Shown: positions 16,411 through 25,578, counted from the stretch's first letter. The stretch: DNA of 35,040 bases from an uncultured Spartobacteria bacterium (GCA_903901425.1 CAIURC010000193.1:1-35040), one strand, 5' to 3'. The notes: generated by a model not told the origin, from the sequence alone. A program made the numbers and translations.

Positions 16411-17511
16411 AAGAGTCACCCGAAGGCGAGCACGCCCCCTGGGGACCGTTGGATACCGGATGGCCGGCACAAAAAAACCAGCCCGCAAAAGCTGCTCCGC
16501 CGCGCTGAGGGCACGGGCCGCCTCCCCCATCGCCACCGGCACAATCGCGCTCTGGACCGGGCCAAAACCGGCCTGTTCCATCTCCAAACAGTGGGTATTG
16601 AGCCTTTTTAAAAGTGCGGCCCCTTCCTCTCCTGCCAGAAGTTCCAGCCCCGCAAGGGCCGCCGCAGCCACCGGAGGCGGTGGAGCGGTCGAGTACACAA
16701 AACTCCGGGCCCGGTTGACCATGAGGTCCACCAGGAGCCGTCGGGCGCACACATAGCCACCCGCAGCCCCAAGCGCCTTGCTGAGGGTGCCCAACTGGAG
16801 ATCCACGGAGCCAGACACCCCGGCCAACTCACACAGGCCGCGCCCGCCGCGCCCCAACACCCCGGTGGCATGGGCCTCATCCACCAGCAGCAAGGCTCCC
16901 GCTGCCTCCTTCAAACGGACAATGTCCGCCAGCGGCGCCCGGTCCCCATCCATGCTAAAAACAGACTCCGTCACCACCAGGACACGGGCTCCCGGGTGAC
17001 GGCGCGCAGCCCAGTCCAGATGGGCTGCAAGTTTTTCAAGATGATTGTGTGGAAACACCCGCAGATGGGCACCGCTCAGGCGGGCCCCGTCGATCAGTGA
17101 GGCATGAGCGAGCTTGTCGAGAATGACCACATCTCCAGAGCCCACCACCGCGCTGATGCATCCCACGGCAGCTGCGTACCCACTCGAAAAAGTCAGCGCC
17201 GCCTCCGTGCCTTTGAATTCCGCAAGCCGTTCCTCAAGTTCCCGGTGGACGGGCAGGCTCCCACACACCAAACGCGAAGCTCCTGAACCGCACCCGTACC
17301 GGGCCGCAGCACGCGCAGCCGCTTCACGCAGAGCCGGATGCCGGGACAAGCCCAGATAGTCGTTGGAGCTGAAACCATCGACCTCGCGCCCGTCCAACTC
17401 CAAAACACCACTGCCCCCCACGGGTTCCACCGTCCGTAACCGGCGCAACAACGCCTGCTGCTCAAGGCCGGCAAGCTCTTCCTCAATGCCGGAGAGTGGG
17501 GACCTCGCCAT
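16324..17511 (-). CDS. bioF: 8-amino-7-oxononanoate synthase-like alpha-oxoamine synthase (BioF family)
   Basis: This 395-residue PLP enzyme joins an amino acid to an acyl-CoA or acyl-ACP with loss of CO2; in BioF these are alanine and pimeloyl thioester, giving a biotin precursor. Visible family features are SSNDYLGLSRHPAL, GSGASRLVCG, TESVFSMDGD, DEAHATGVLG and the PLP-binding lysine K245 in GTLSKALGAAGGY. The start ATG at 17511 follows TGAGGAAA and sits 5 bases after the dac stop, so it is translated from the operon with proC, TPR and dac. No other biotin gene lies in the window. Other alpha-oxoamine synthases (Kbl, SPT) are possible, but length and motifs fit BioF best. Confidence 0.82.
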   Translation of the reverse strand: MARSPLSGIEEELAGLEQQALLRRLRTVEPVGGSGVLELDGREVDGFSSNDYLGLSRHPALREAAARAAARYGCGSGASRLVCGSLPVHRELEERLAEFKGTEAALTFSSGYAAAVGCISAVVGSGDVVILDKLAHASLIDGARLSGAHLRVFPHNHLEKLAAHLDWAARRHPGARVLVVTESVFSMDGDRAPLADIVRLKEAAGALLLVDEAHATGVLGRGGRGLCELAGVSGSVDLQLGTLSKALGAAGGYVCARRLLVDLMVNRARSFVYSTAPPPPVAAAALAGLELLAGEEGAALLKRLNTHCLEMEQAGFGPVQSAIVPVAMGEAARALSAAEQLLRAGFFVPAIRYPTVPRGRARLRVTLSACHESSRVLALCRELKGLGPLPGDLGD

Positions 17512-17516
17512 TTTCC

Positions 17517-18437
17517 TCAGGAGCGGGTGAGGCCCCACGCCAGAAGCCGGTGCGAGTCGGTCCAGATCGAGTCCCTCTTATCTCCCAGAACCACCGCGAT
17601 CACCTCGCGCGATCCGACTGCGGCACTCGACACCAGACAGAATCCCGCCGCATCCGTGTACCCCGTCTTCAACCCGTTGCAGGCACTCAGACTGGTCAGC
17701 ACCCGGTTGGTGTTGTTGAAGACCTTCTGGCTGCCGTCGGGATAGGTCCACGCGAGCGACTTCATGCAGGTGATCCCGCGCAAAGCCTTGTTCCGGTAGG
17801 CAGCCCGGGCCAGCACAGACATGTCCCGAGCCGTCGAGTACTGCCCCTTGGCCGGCAGCCCGTTGGGATTCACAAAGTGCGAGTTCACCATCCCCAACTG
17901 CTGCGCCTTCTGGTTCATCCGCTCCGCAAATGCCTCCACGCTGCCCGCATGGTCGCGAGCAAGGCACCGCGCCACATCGTTCATGCTCTTCACCAGCAGG
18001 ACCTGCAAAAGTTTCAACCTCGAATAAACCTCACCGGGCTTGATGTACAACTTCGACGGCTCCGCGTACGTGTCCGGCACCGCCACCCGCACCGGTTCCT
18101 CCAGACCGCCCCGCTCCGCCACCAGCAACGCCGTCATCAACTTCTGGGTGCTCGCCACCGGCCGCTTCTGGTCCGCATTCCACTCGTACAAAACCGCCCC
18201 ACTCCGTGCATCCACCAGAATCGCAGCCGCCGCCTGAACCGCAGGCGCACCCCGTCCTGTTGACGCATCGGTCCCGGGTACCTTTGCAGACGAAACTTTC
18301 GGCGCAGCACTGGCTCCGGAGGGCTTGGCCGGCGCCACCGGCAACGCCTTGCGCACCGTTGCCGGAGCCTCGGCAGCTTCCAGGCGCCACCCCAGGAAAA
18401 GGGAACACAGAGACAAAACCAAAAGAAAACGATGCAT
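17517..18437 (-). CDS. D-alanyl-D-alanine carboxypeptidase family protein (peptidase S11)
   Basis: The 306-residue exported protein trims or opens peptidoglycan peptides. After a signal peptide (about 1-22) and an Ala/Pro-rich linker, the S11 domain (about 65-300) has all three active-site boxes: STQK (96-99), SMN (151-153) and KTG (257-259). The C-terminal beta domain and amphipathic anchor of DacA are missing, so it may be a soluble periplasmic enzyme. The ATG at 18437 has AGAGGAGG six bases upstream; the longer frame to 18830 lies over the preceding TPR gene. It is the third gene of the proC-TPR-dac-bioF operon. Confidence 0.88.
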   Translation of the reverse strand: MHRFLLVLSLCSLFLGWRLEAAEAPATVRKALPVAPAKPSGASAAPKVSSAKVPGTDASTGRGAPAVQAAAAILVDARSGAVLYEWNADQKRPVASTQKLMTALLVAERGGLEEPVRVAVPDTYAEPSKLYIKPGEVYSRLKLLQVLLVKSMNDVARCLARDHAGSVEAFAERMNQKAQQLGMVNSHFVNPNGLPAKGQYSTARDMSVLARAAYRNKALRGITCMKSLAWTYPDGSQKVFNNTNRVLTSLSACNGLKTGYTDAAGFCLVSSAAVGSREVIAVVLGDKRDSIWTDSHRLLAWGLTRS

Positions 18438-18495
18438 CCCATCCTCCTCTCTCAATTTGCGCGGGGAATCAAGCGCACCCTCCTCGCTCTCCACT

Positions 18496-19344
18496 CTACT
18501 GCCCCTCAAAAGCCCCCGGACTCGGCAACGCCCCCTCGCCCGCAAACGTTTTTTCCATGCCCGAATCCGGTGCAGTGCCCAGCTCCCGGGCCCTGGCATA
18601 ATGCCGCCGGGCCAACTCCAAGGCCGGCGGCGTCCGTTGCAGGTAAAACACCGCCAGATTGAAATGCGCCTCCGCGTACTCCGGATCCAACTCCACCGCA
18701 CGCCGCATTTCGGCCTCCGCCGCAGAATACCATCCCTTGGCGCCGAGTGCCGCACCCAGGAAATGGTGGGCCCTAGCGTCTTTGGGCGCGTAAAGAACCG
18801 CCTGCGCCAACGCGGCAAACGCATGCTCAATTCTGTCCGACTCGTACTCCACCATCCCCAAAATCAACCATCCCAGCCCGTTTTCAGGCTGCCATCGCAC
18901 CAGGCGCGTCAGAAGTTGTCGCGCCTCCCCGTACTTTCGACGCCGGTACTCCACCAACCCCAAGTTGACCGTTGCGGAGGGATTGACCGGCGACAACTCC
19001 AGCACCTGACGAAAATCCCGTCCCGCAGCCTCCAGATCCCCCCGCCCAAACGCCGCCACAGCCCGGTCAAAAAGCCGTTGCGCCTCCGGGTTCTTCCGCG
19101 GTGACGCCCCCTCCTTGGGCGCCGTCCCACCACCCCCTGGCCCGGTTGGCTGCATCGGCTGCAACAAATCCCGGATCCCGCCCCCCGCAGGCTTGGTCCT
19201 GAACCCGATTCCCGGCGCTTTTGCCTCAGTCGCCGGACCGCCCCCTTCTGCCGCGCACAACACGGGCACGAAAAGACAAAGCCCACCCAAAAATGTGGCG
19301 ACCCCAAAAAGGGAAAGCCCGCGAAGGAATGCGCTGCACCTCAT
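18496..19344 (-). CDS. Secreted TPR-repeat protein
   Basis: This 282-residue protein carries a signal peptide (about 1-31), a Gly/Pro-rich linker, and about five tetratricopeptide repeats (about 84-262), for example ATVNLGLVEYRRRKYGEARQ and AHHFLGAALGAKGWYSAAEA. Its C-terminal repeats closely match those at the end of the large coiled-coil protein at 8461-10770. Its start overlaps the proC stop by 4 bases (ATGA), so it is translationally coupled to proC. The likely role is a periplasmic or envelope scaffold, with the two peptidoglycan-related genes nearby; no partner is identifiable. Confidence 0.82.
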   Translation of the reverse strand: MRCSAFLRGLSLFGVATFLGGLCLFVPVLCAAEGGGPATEAKAPGIGFRTKPAGGGIRDLLQPMQPTGPGGGGTAPKEGASPRKNPEAQRLFDRAVAAFGRGDLEAAGRDFRQVLELSPVNPSATVNLGLVEYRRRKYGEARQLLTRLVRWQPENGLGWLILGMVEYESDRIEHAFAALAQAVLYAPKDARAHHFLGAALGAKGWYSAAEAEMRRAVELDPEYAEAHFNLAVFYLQRTPPALELARRHYARARELGTAPDSGMEKTFAGEGALPSPGAFEGQ

Positions 19345-20138
19345 TTTCCAGCCGCCAGATTTCGGGACCGTTCTGAAGCCGCGCGCACCGCCCCCATGAG
19401 CGCCGCGCGGAGCCCTCCTTTTTCAAGAGCCTCCATCCCCGCGATGGTCGTGCCTCCCGGGCTGGCCACCCGGTCCCGCAGCACCCCGGGGTGTTCACCG
19501 GTGCTGAGCACCATCTCGGCCGCTCCTGCAACGGTCTGGGCTGCCAAACGCAGAGAAAGTTCCCGAGGCAACCCCATGAGCACCCCGCCGTCCGCCAACG
19601 CCTCGATGATGGTGTACACGTAGGCCGGACCGCTCCCGCTCAAACCCGTCACCACATCCATCAGCCCCTCCTTCACCCGAACCACCTCGCCCACCGAGGA
19701 GAAAAGCTTTTCGACACACTCAAAGTCCGCAGCCACTAACCCTTCGCCCTCAGAATACGCAGCCGCTCCTTTGCCCACCAGCGCTGGCGTGTTTGGCATC
19801 ACCCGGACCACTCGGGCTCCCGCTCCTGCAACCCGCTGCAACTCGGCCACGGTCAAACCCGCCACCACCGAAACCACCAATCGGCCCCGGAGATCCAAAC
19901 CGCTCAGGGCGCCCGCCACATCGCCTGGCTTTACACAGAGAAGAACCACCTCCGAAACCGAAGCCAGTTCCCGGTTGTCCGCGCACACCCGGACGCCCCA
20001 TTCGCGCCCCCAAACCTCCGAAAAGGCCCGGTGCGCATCTGCCACCGCCATGGATGACGCTTCCCATGCCCCGCCGCGAATCACGCCGCCCGCGAGCGCC
20101 GATGCCATTTTTCCCGCACCAATAAATCCGAGTTTCAT
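19341..20138 (-). CDS. proC: Pyrroline-5-carboxylate reductase
   Basis: This 265-residue NAD(P)H enzyme reduces pyrroline-5-carboxylate to proline, the last step of proline synthesis. The Rossmann start MKLGFIGAGKMASALAGG, the GLSGSGPAYVYTI segment and the family signature VASPGGTTIAGMEALEKGG are intact, and the length is normal. I chose the ATG at 20138 over 20174 because it begins directly at the Rossmann beta-strand and has GGGAAGG just before it. It heads the minus-strand operon with the TPR, dac and bioF genes, and diverges from the propeller gene at 20331. Confidence 0.95.
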   Translation of the reverse strand: MKLGFIGAGKMASALAGGVIRGGAWEASSMAVADAHRAFSEVWGREWGVRVCADNRELASVSEVVLLCVKPGDVAGALSGLDLRGRLVVSVVAGLTVAELQRVAGAGARVVRVMPNTPALVGKGAAAYSEGEGLVAADFECVEKLFSSVGEVVRVKEGLMDVVTGLSGSGPAYVYTIIEALADGGVLMGLPRELSLRLAAQTVAGAAEMVLSTGEHPGVLRDRVASPGGTTIAGMEALEKGGLRAALMGAVRAASERSRNLAAGK

Positions 20139-20330
20139 TGCCTTCCCTTTTATCTGCCCCCCCCTTGGAGGCAAAGCTCAAGTGCTTCCCCCGCGCTCTC
20201 TGCATCCCAATCCGATCTCAAGTCAAAAAAGATCAGTGTCACCGCATCCGGGGCCGGGCCGTCCCGGCGATGAAACATTTGCGATGAAATGGAGTTTCCG
20301 TGAGACTCGCGGAGTCCCTGATTTCCCCCC

Positions 20331-21887
20331 ATGAAACTCTTGATTTTGCCCCTGTTATCCTTGGCTGGACTCCTCTCTGCACAGGCAGGTCCCCGAGACT
20401 GGCCCCAGGCCGGTGGCCCCAATGGTTCGTGGGCGGTGGAGGCGGACTCGGTACCCGTGGAATGGAGCGCAGTGAAAAACGAGCAGATCCTCTGGCGTAC
20501 CCAGCTGCCTGAGCAGGGCCAGAGCGGGATTGCTGTCTGGGGGGAGCGCGTTTTTCTTACCACCTATAAACCTGAGGCGGATAAGCCCCCCACGGGCCGG
20601 GACATTGTCGGGTATTGCCTGGACGCCCGGACAGGCCGGGTGTTGTGGACGGTCGACGTGCCCGGAACAACTGACAGTATCCCCGCCTACTTCTTCTCGG
20701 ATGCCACCTCCCCGACACCCGTGACGGACGGGAACCGTGTGTGGTTTGTCAACGCTGCGGGCGGCATGGGCTGCTTTGATTTGCAGGGAAAACCCGTTTG
20801 GACCCGGCAATGGCCCCCGAGCGGGAACCGCCCCCCGAACAAACTTTTTGAGCCCATCCTTTTGGGGACCACCCTGCTCAACATGGAGCCGCGCGATCTG
20901 GGAGATCCCAAGCGCGAGTCCGACCCATGGAATTACATCCGGGGGATCGACGCGAGCACGGGCAAAACTCTCTGGGTGAGCGATGATGCAGTGAACCACT
21001 ACAACACGCCTGTGCTGGGAACGATGGCCGATGGAACACCGGCGGTTTTGCAGGGCCGCGGCGGATACCACGGAGTGCCCGAGACTCCGATCGGACTGAG
21101 TCTCACCAGCCTCGCTCCGGGCCGGGAAGGACGTACCCTCTGGCAGTTCGAGGCGGAATCCGACGGAAAAGCGCTTTATGTGCAGCACTGGAATGCTCGG
21201 TACGCATTCTGGTTCAAGAACACGGCGGCTGAGCATCAGGTACTGGACATACAAACGGGACAACTGCTCCGCACCCAACCCCTGATGCAGCGGGCGGACT
21301 GGCGGCGGTTCAACCCGCAAAGCGGCAAGCACGAACTGCTCGCTGACGTCGATCTCACCGCGCAGAGGCCTCCCATCAAGGTGTTTCCGGCGCAACTCTG
21401 CAACGTGGTCTGCGGAGACTGGCACTGGTTCCTCTGCTACACCGAACCGAAAAAAAATGTGGGGCCGCCCTATTGTGTGGGCCGGGTGCACATCGAAACC
21501 GGTAAGGTGGAGTACTTGGAACTGCCGGTTTCCGTGGAGCGAGCCCCGGGGCAGGCGGACAAGTTCCTCTGGGGCAAACCGCAGCAATCCAGCACGCTGA
21601 ACTCCCGGGGGATGGATGTCGCTCAGGACAAAAGGAGCAAAGGCGACGGCTGGTGGTGGGGGTACCTCGGCAGCCCGACGGTCGTGGGCGGCAAGGTGTT
21701 TTTTACGACGATGCTCGGAATCACCTACGTATTGGAGGGCAACGCCCAGGTGCTCGACGAAAAGGCCCTGCTTTCCGTCAACGACCTCGGAAAACCCGGG
21801 GAGACGTGGAGCCTGAACTCGATTTCGTTCGCACAGGGCAGGTTGTTTCACCGCAGCATCACCGAGGTCTTTTGTATCGGCCGCTGA
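20331..21887 (+). CDS. Secreted PQQ-like beta-propeller repeat protein
   Basis: The 518-residue protein has a signal peptide (about 1-19) and a PQQ-like propeller. The opening DWPQAGGPNGSW and blades such as CLDARTGRVLWTVDVPG and GIDASTGKTLWVSDD carry the typical AxDxxTGxxxW motif. Such proteins in Verrucomicrobiota and Planctomycetota are usually exported and of unknown function; some may bind PQQ or act as scaffolds like BamB. No haem site or membrane segment is seen. There is no convincing Shine-Dalgarno site before the ATG. It starts a divergent pair with proC across 192 bases, in which I see no clear promoter. Confidence 0.83.
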   Translation: MKLLILPLLSLAGLLSAQAGPRDWPQAGGPNGSWAVEADSVPVEWSAVKNEQILWRTQLPEQGQSGIAVWGERVFLTTYKPEADKPPTGRDIVGYCLDARTGRVLWTVDVPGTTDSIPAYFFSDATSPTPVTDGNRVWFVNAAGGMGCFDLQGKPVWTRQWPPSGNRPPNKLFEPILLGTTLLNMEPRDLGDPKRESDPWNYIRGIDASTGKTLWVSDDAVNHYNTPVLGTMADGTPAVLQGRGGYHGVPETPIGLSLTSLAPGREGRTLWQFEAESDGKALYVQHWNARYAFWFKNTAAEHQVLDIQTGQLLRTQPLMQRADWRRFNPQSGKHELLADVDLTAQRPPIKVFPAQLCNVVCGDWHWFLCYTEPKKNVGPPYCVGRVHIETGKVEYLELPVSVERAPGQADKFLWGKPQQSSTLNSRGMDVAQDKRSKGDGWWWGYLGSPTVVGGKVFFTTMLGITYVLEGNAQVLDEKALLSVNDLGKPGETWSLNSISFAQGRLFHRSITEVFCIGR

Positions 21888-22079
21888 CCCAGCGCCTCCG
21901 CTCCCGCCGAGGTTTTCAGCCACCGTGCCCACTCCGGCCGGCAAAGCTTTCAGTCAAGTGCCGTCTCCCGGGTATCGTTCCGGTTTCAGATTTGTGACGA
22001 CCGGGTAAATTCCAACCTCTGCCTGCACCCCGGCTTTGACCGAGACGCTCTCTAGTCCCAGACGTAGTGAAGTACACAC

Positions 22080-22862
22080 ATGAATCCTCACTACCGTGCT
22101 GGCTGGATCTCTGACGTCCATCTGGGAACCCGTGGCTGTCAGGTCGACGCGCTCCTGGCATTCCTCCGCGACCATGACTTTGACACCCTTTACATCGTAG
22201 GCGACCTGATCGACGTCTGGCAGTTGCGCCGGGGCATCTACTGGCCACAGTCCCACAACGATGTCCTTCAAAAACTCCTGCGCAAAGCCCGGAAAGGAAC
22301 ACGGCTTGTCTATATTCCGGGCAACCATGACGAGTTTGTGAGCGGATTCCTCGGCCAGTACGGGGCTGTCCAGATCATGGACCACGCCATCCATGAAACC
22401 GCCGAGGGTGTCCGCCTTCTGGTCATGCACGGACACGAACTCGACACCGTAGTCCAGAACCTCAAGTGGCTGGCACATATCGGCGACTGGGGCTACCAAC
22501 TCCTGCTTCGGCTCAACCGGCCCGTCAACGCGTTCCGGAGGCTCATGGGCTGGGATTACTGGTCCCTGAGTTCGTACGTGAAACGCAGCGTCAAGAACGC
22601 CGTGAGCTTCATCGGCGCCTTCGAGGACGCCATCGCGCGCTACGCCCTCCGCGAAAATGTTCAAGGCGTCATCTGCGGCCATATCCATCATCCCGCGGCC
22701 CGCCAGATTGGCGGGATTCAGTACTACAACACCGGCGACTGGGTGGAGAGCCTTTCAGCCTTGGTGGAACATCCCAGCGGCAAGCTGGAACTCCTCACCC
22801 ATCTCCAAGTCCAAGCGCCCGTTAAAGAAATCAGCCGTCCCAGAATTGCTCAGGTTGCCTGA
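22080..22862 (+). CDS. LpxH-like metallophosphoesterase (probable UDP-2,3-diacylglucosamine hydrolase)
   Basis: The 260-residue calcineurin-like phosphoesterase has the full two-metal motif set: SDVHLG near residue 11, GDLIDVW, GNHDEF, a histidine in VMHGHELD and CGHIHHPA. The layout matches LpxH and its LpxH2-like relatives, which cleave UDP-2,3-diacylglucosamine in lipid A synthesis. This would agree with an outer membrane in this organism. The 192 bases before it hold no other gene that I can see. Because several non-LpxH phosphoesterases share these motifs, the specific enzyme name is moderate in confidence. Confidence 0.82.
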   Translation: MNPHYRAGWISDVHLGTRGCQVDALLAFLRDHDFDTLYIVGDLIDVWQLRRGIYWPQSHNDVLQKLLRKARKGTRLVYIPGNHDEFVSGFLGQYGAVQIMDHAIHETAEGVRLLVMHGHELDTVVQNLKWLAHIGDWGYQLLLRLNRPVNAFRRLMGWDYWSLSSYVKRSVKNAVSFIGAFEDAIARYALRENVQGVICGHIHHPAARQIGGIQYYNTGDWVESLSALVEHPSGKLELLTHLQVQAPVKEISRPRIAQVA

Positions 22863-22920
22863 AAAAGATGGACCGCGCCGTTCAGACCCACGGCCCGACG
22901 GCCCATGGAGTTTCCATCGC

Positions 22921-23120
22921 TCAAGCCAGAGTTTCTCGGACCGCCTCGCCGCACACATCGGTGAAATAAAATCGCGTCCCAGACGTCGCGCGGTGAGTTT
23001 GGGGCGATCACTGCGGAGCAGATAGAACAGGGTGGCGTGAAGGTCGTGCATGTGGACATTGCCGTCCAACACCTTGCGCCCCATGTCGTCCGGACTTCCG
23101 CAAGTGAACCCCGGTTTCAT
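22921..23120 (-). pseudogene. Frameshifted 3' remnant of a DUF1501 gene
   Basis: Translation from 23120 gives KPGFTCGSPDD, VHMHDLHATLFYLL and RRLGRDF, which match the C-terminal end of DUF1501 (sulfatase-like) proteins of PVC bacteria. After GRDF the frame breaks: dropping to the frame that starts at TTC after the bases at 22966-22967 gives FTDVCGEAVRETLA and a TGA at 22921-22923, the usual ending of the family. A single base is missing there. Everything upstream of the remnant is recF, so the bulk of the gene has been lost. No protein should be made from it. Confidence 0.72.
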
Positions 23121-24148
23121 CCCATCCGGACCGTCCGCCCACCGCTCTCCGCCTCCAACCAGCCCAAGTGCGTTGTAGTAATCAGTTTTTGCGCCCCCCC
23201 GGGCAACGCTCCCAGCAACGCATTCCGACGCCCAGGATCCAACTCCCCAAAAACGTCGTCCAACAAAAGCACCGGCGGATCCTCAAAATGCGCCGCCAAA
23301 AGGTTCGCACCACCCAGACGCAGCGCCAGCGCGAGAGTCCTTTGCTGCCCTTCAGAGCCGAATTCCGCACCCCGCCCATCCAGATCCAGTTCCAGATCAT
23401 CCCGATGCGGGCCGCGGGTGCTTTGCCGCAACCGGGCATCCTCGGAGCGCGCCGCCTTGAGTTCCCCGCAAAAATCCGGCCCGCAGCCTGGCCGATACCG
23501 GAGTGCGAGGAGCTCACGGCCTCCGCTGATGGCTTGGTGCGCGGCGGCGGCGGCGGGTTGCAGTTCCTCCACCAGACGTTCCCGAGCCGTCCGAATGCGT
23601 TCCCCGGAAGCCACCAAGGGTTCATCGAACGCCGCAATCTCCCGCCACCTCGGCGCGGGCGATTTCAGGAGCAGATTCCGCGACCGCAGGGCCCGTTCGT
23701 AACTCCGCAGCGCGTTGCGGTAGGTAGCGTCCCGCTGGCTCGCCAAAAAATCCAGAAACCTGCGGCGCCCCTCCGCTCCTCCGCGCACCAACTCGATGTC
23801 GGAATTGGAAAAATACACCACCCTCCCCACAGCCAGATACTCCGTGGCATCCCGCTGTTCGACTCCGTCGAGCATGAGCTTTTTCCGTTCCCGGCTGAAA
23901 TAGAACTGGAGGTGCCGGTTGCCGGCATAGCCATCCACAGCAAACCCGCGGCGTCCGTGCTGGACCACGTACGGGAGCCGGGAAACGCGGGGCGACTGGA
24001 GCCGGAGCAGGATGCAAACCCCCTCCAGCAGGGAGGTCTTTCCCTGCGCGTTTGGCCCCACAATAAAGTTCAAGCCCGGCTCAAACTGGACTTCGTGCGC
24101 ATCGAAGCACCGGAAATGTCTCAACTTGAGCGCGCTAACCACACCCAT
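23117..24148 (-). CDS. recF: DNA replication and repair protein RecF
   Basis: RecF is a cytoplasmic ABC-type ATPase that helps load RecA at single-stranded gaps. This 343-residue copy has Walker A GPNAQGKTS (31-39), the ABC signature region GSEGQQRTLALALRL and Walker B VLLLDDVFGELD, and starts with the family opening LKLRHFRCFDAHEVQFEPG. The stop codon touches the end of the DUF1501 remnant downstream. dnaA, dnaN and gyrB, common partners of recF in other bacteria, are not in the window. It diverges from hisS across 134 bases. Confidence 0.93.
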   Translation of the reverse strand: MGVVSALKLRHFRCFDAHEVQFEPGLNFIVGPNAQGKTSLLEGVCILLRLQSPRVSRLPYVVQHGRRGFAVDGYAGNRHLQFYFSRERKKLMLDGVEQRDATEYLAVGRVVYFSNSDIELVRGGAEGRRRFLDFLASQRDATYRNALRSYERALRSRNLLLKSPAPRWREIAAFDEPLVASGERIRTARERLVEELQPAAAAAHQAISGGRELLALRYRPGCGPDFCGELKAARSEDARLRQSTRGPHRDDLELDLDGRGAEFGSEGQQRTLALALRLGGANLLAAHFEDPPVLLLDDVFGELDPGRRNALLGALPGGAQKLITTTHLGWLEAESGGRTVRMG

Positions 24149-24282
24149 GTGGTTTATCTGCCCGCCCGGTCTCGGAAAGCAAAAACCCGGTTCTCACTCG
24201 TCCTGCGTGGGCATGTCCGGGAAACTGCCCCCAGAAAACCTGCGCTTGAAACCGGGATTTGCTCCCCTAGCCTTCCGGCCCC

Positions 24283-25542
24283 ATGCAACTGCTCCCTGGT
24301 TTCCGCGACTTCTTTCCCGAGGACTGCGCGCAGCGCAACTACATCCTTGCCACTTGGCGCGAAGTGGCACGGCGCTACGGTTTTGTGGAATACGATGGCC
24401 CCGTGCTCGAACCCATTGAGCTGTACCGGAAAAAAAGCGGCGGCGAGCTGGTAGGCCAGCTCTTTGACTTTGTGGACAAAGGCGAGCGCCACGTCGCCAT
24501 GCGCCCGGAAATGACCCCCACCCTCGCCCGCATGGTTGCGGCCCGGGAACGCGACTTCAAAAAGCCCCTCAAATGGTTCTGCGTCCCCCAGTTTTTCCGG
24601 TACGAAAAACAACAGCGGGGCCGGCTCCGGGAGTTCTACCAACTCAACTGTGACCTCATTGGCGAGGCTTCCGCATCGGCTGACGCGGAACTTTTGGCCC
24701 TCCTCATCGATATGCTCCGCGCCTTTGGCCTCTCGCAGCAGGACTTTGTGGTGCGAGTGAGCGACCGGAATGCTTGGTGCCAGTTTGCCCTCAACCGCGG
24801 CGTATCCGAGGAGCGCCTTCTGGATTTCCTCGCGGTGATCGACAAATGGGAGCGCGCCTCCCGCGAGGAATCCGGGCGGCGTCTTGCCGAGTTCGGCCTG
24901 ACACCAGAAGACATCGAACAGTTTTTGGCCAGTCCCGGTCCGGAGGCAGACCATCTCAAATCCTTGGCTGCGGACCTCAAAGCGCGCGGGCTCGATGGCT
25001 ACATTGAACTGGATCTCACCATCGTCCGCGGTCTGGCCTACTACACCGGGTTTGTGTTCGAAGTGTTTGACCGGGCCAAATCCGAACGCGCGCTTGCCGG
25101 AGGAGGACGCTACGACCGCCTCATTGAACTGATGAGCGACGGAAAACTCTCGCTGCCCGCCCTCGGATTCGGGATGGGTGACGTCGTTCTGGCGAACCTC
25201 ATTCAGGACATTCCCGCAGCCAAATCCCTCCGGGACCAGTGGGTCGCCCAACAGCACGCCGCCGATGTCTTTGTGGTTTTGGCCGATGAAAACCGGCGAC
25301 CTGAGGCACTCGGGATTCTCCAAACCTTGCGCGAAGCCGGCTACCGCACAGATTACGCCCTCGCCCCGGCCAAGGTCGGCAAACAGTTCCAACAGGCTGA
25401 ACACCGCGGGGCCACGCTTGCTGTGGTGATAGGCCAAGAATGGCCAGCGGTGAAACTCAAACATCTTGCACGCCGCGAGGAGTCTACAATCGACCAGACT
25501 GAACTTCTCACAGCGCTCTCACCGCTTCTGGCCAAAAGCTGA
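24283..25542 (+). CDS. hisS: Histidine--tRNA ligase
   Basis: The 419-residue class II aminoacyl-tRNA synthetase charges tRNA-His. Visible motifs are the opening LPGFRDFFPEDCAQRN, the motif 2 region FRYEKQQRGRLREFYQLNCDLIG (split here across residues about 107-129), the histidine-A peptide RGLAYYTGFVFEVF, and motif 3 GGGRYDRLI with LPALGFGMG. A C-terminal anticodon-binding domain follows. A weak TTGAAA (24246-24251) and TAGCCT (24269-24274) pair with 17-base spacing precedes the gene and could be a promoter. There is no obvious ribosome binding site. Confidence 0.95.
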   Translation: MQLLPGFRDFFPEDCAQRNYILATWREVARRYGFVEYDGPVLEPIELYRKKSGGELVGQLFDFVDKGERHVAMRPEMTPTLARMVAARERDFKKPLKWFCVPQFFRYEKQQRGRLREFYQLNCDLIGEASASADAELLALLIDMLRAFGLSQQDFVVRVSDRNAWCQFALNRGVSEERLLDFLAVIDKWERASREESGRRLAEFGLTPEDIEQFLASPGPEADHLKSLAADLKARGLDGYIELDLTIVRGLAYYTGFVFEVFDRAKSERALAGGGRYDRLIELMSDGKLSLPALGFGMGDVVLANLIQDIPAAKSLRDQWVAQQHAADVFVVLADENRRPEALGILQTLREAGYRTDYALAPAKVGKQFQQAEHRGATLAVVIGQEWPAVKLKHLARREESTIDQTELLTALSPLLAKS

Positions 25543-25552
25543 TCCGGAGTAC

Positions 25553-25578
25553 TGGGGCCCGGTTGGCGCAAGGCCCCA
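25553..25578. terminator. Hairpin between convergent hisS and LOG-family genes
   Basis: TGGGGCC (25553-25559) and GGCCCCA (25572-25578) form a seven-base-pair GC-rich stem around a 12-base loop. The stem lies in the 62-base gap between two convergent genes, where a bidirectional terminator is expected. No T-tract follows on either strand, so the mechanism is uncertain. Confidence 0.42.

Noticed and set aside
20355-21944. A 529-residue minus-strand open frame opposite the PQQ-like propeller gene.
   Set aside because: The plus strand has a signal peptide and repeated propeller motifs. The minus frame has none, and in GC-rich DNA long antisense frames are common.
23168-24454. A 428-residue plus-strand open frame over recF.
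   Set aside because: It is the antisense shadow of recF, whose Walker and ABC motifs are intact. Its translation is rich in Arg/Pro low-complexity sequence, and it runs into hisS.
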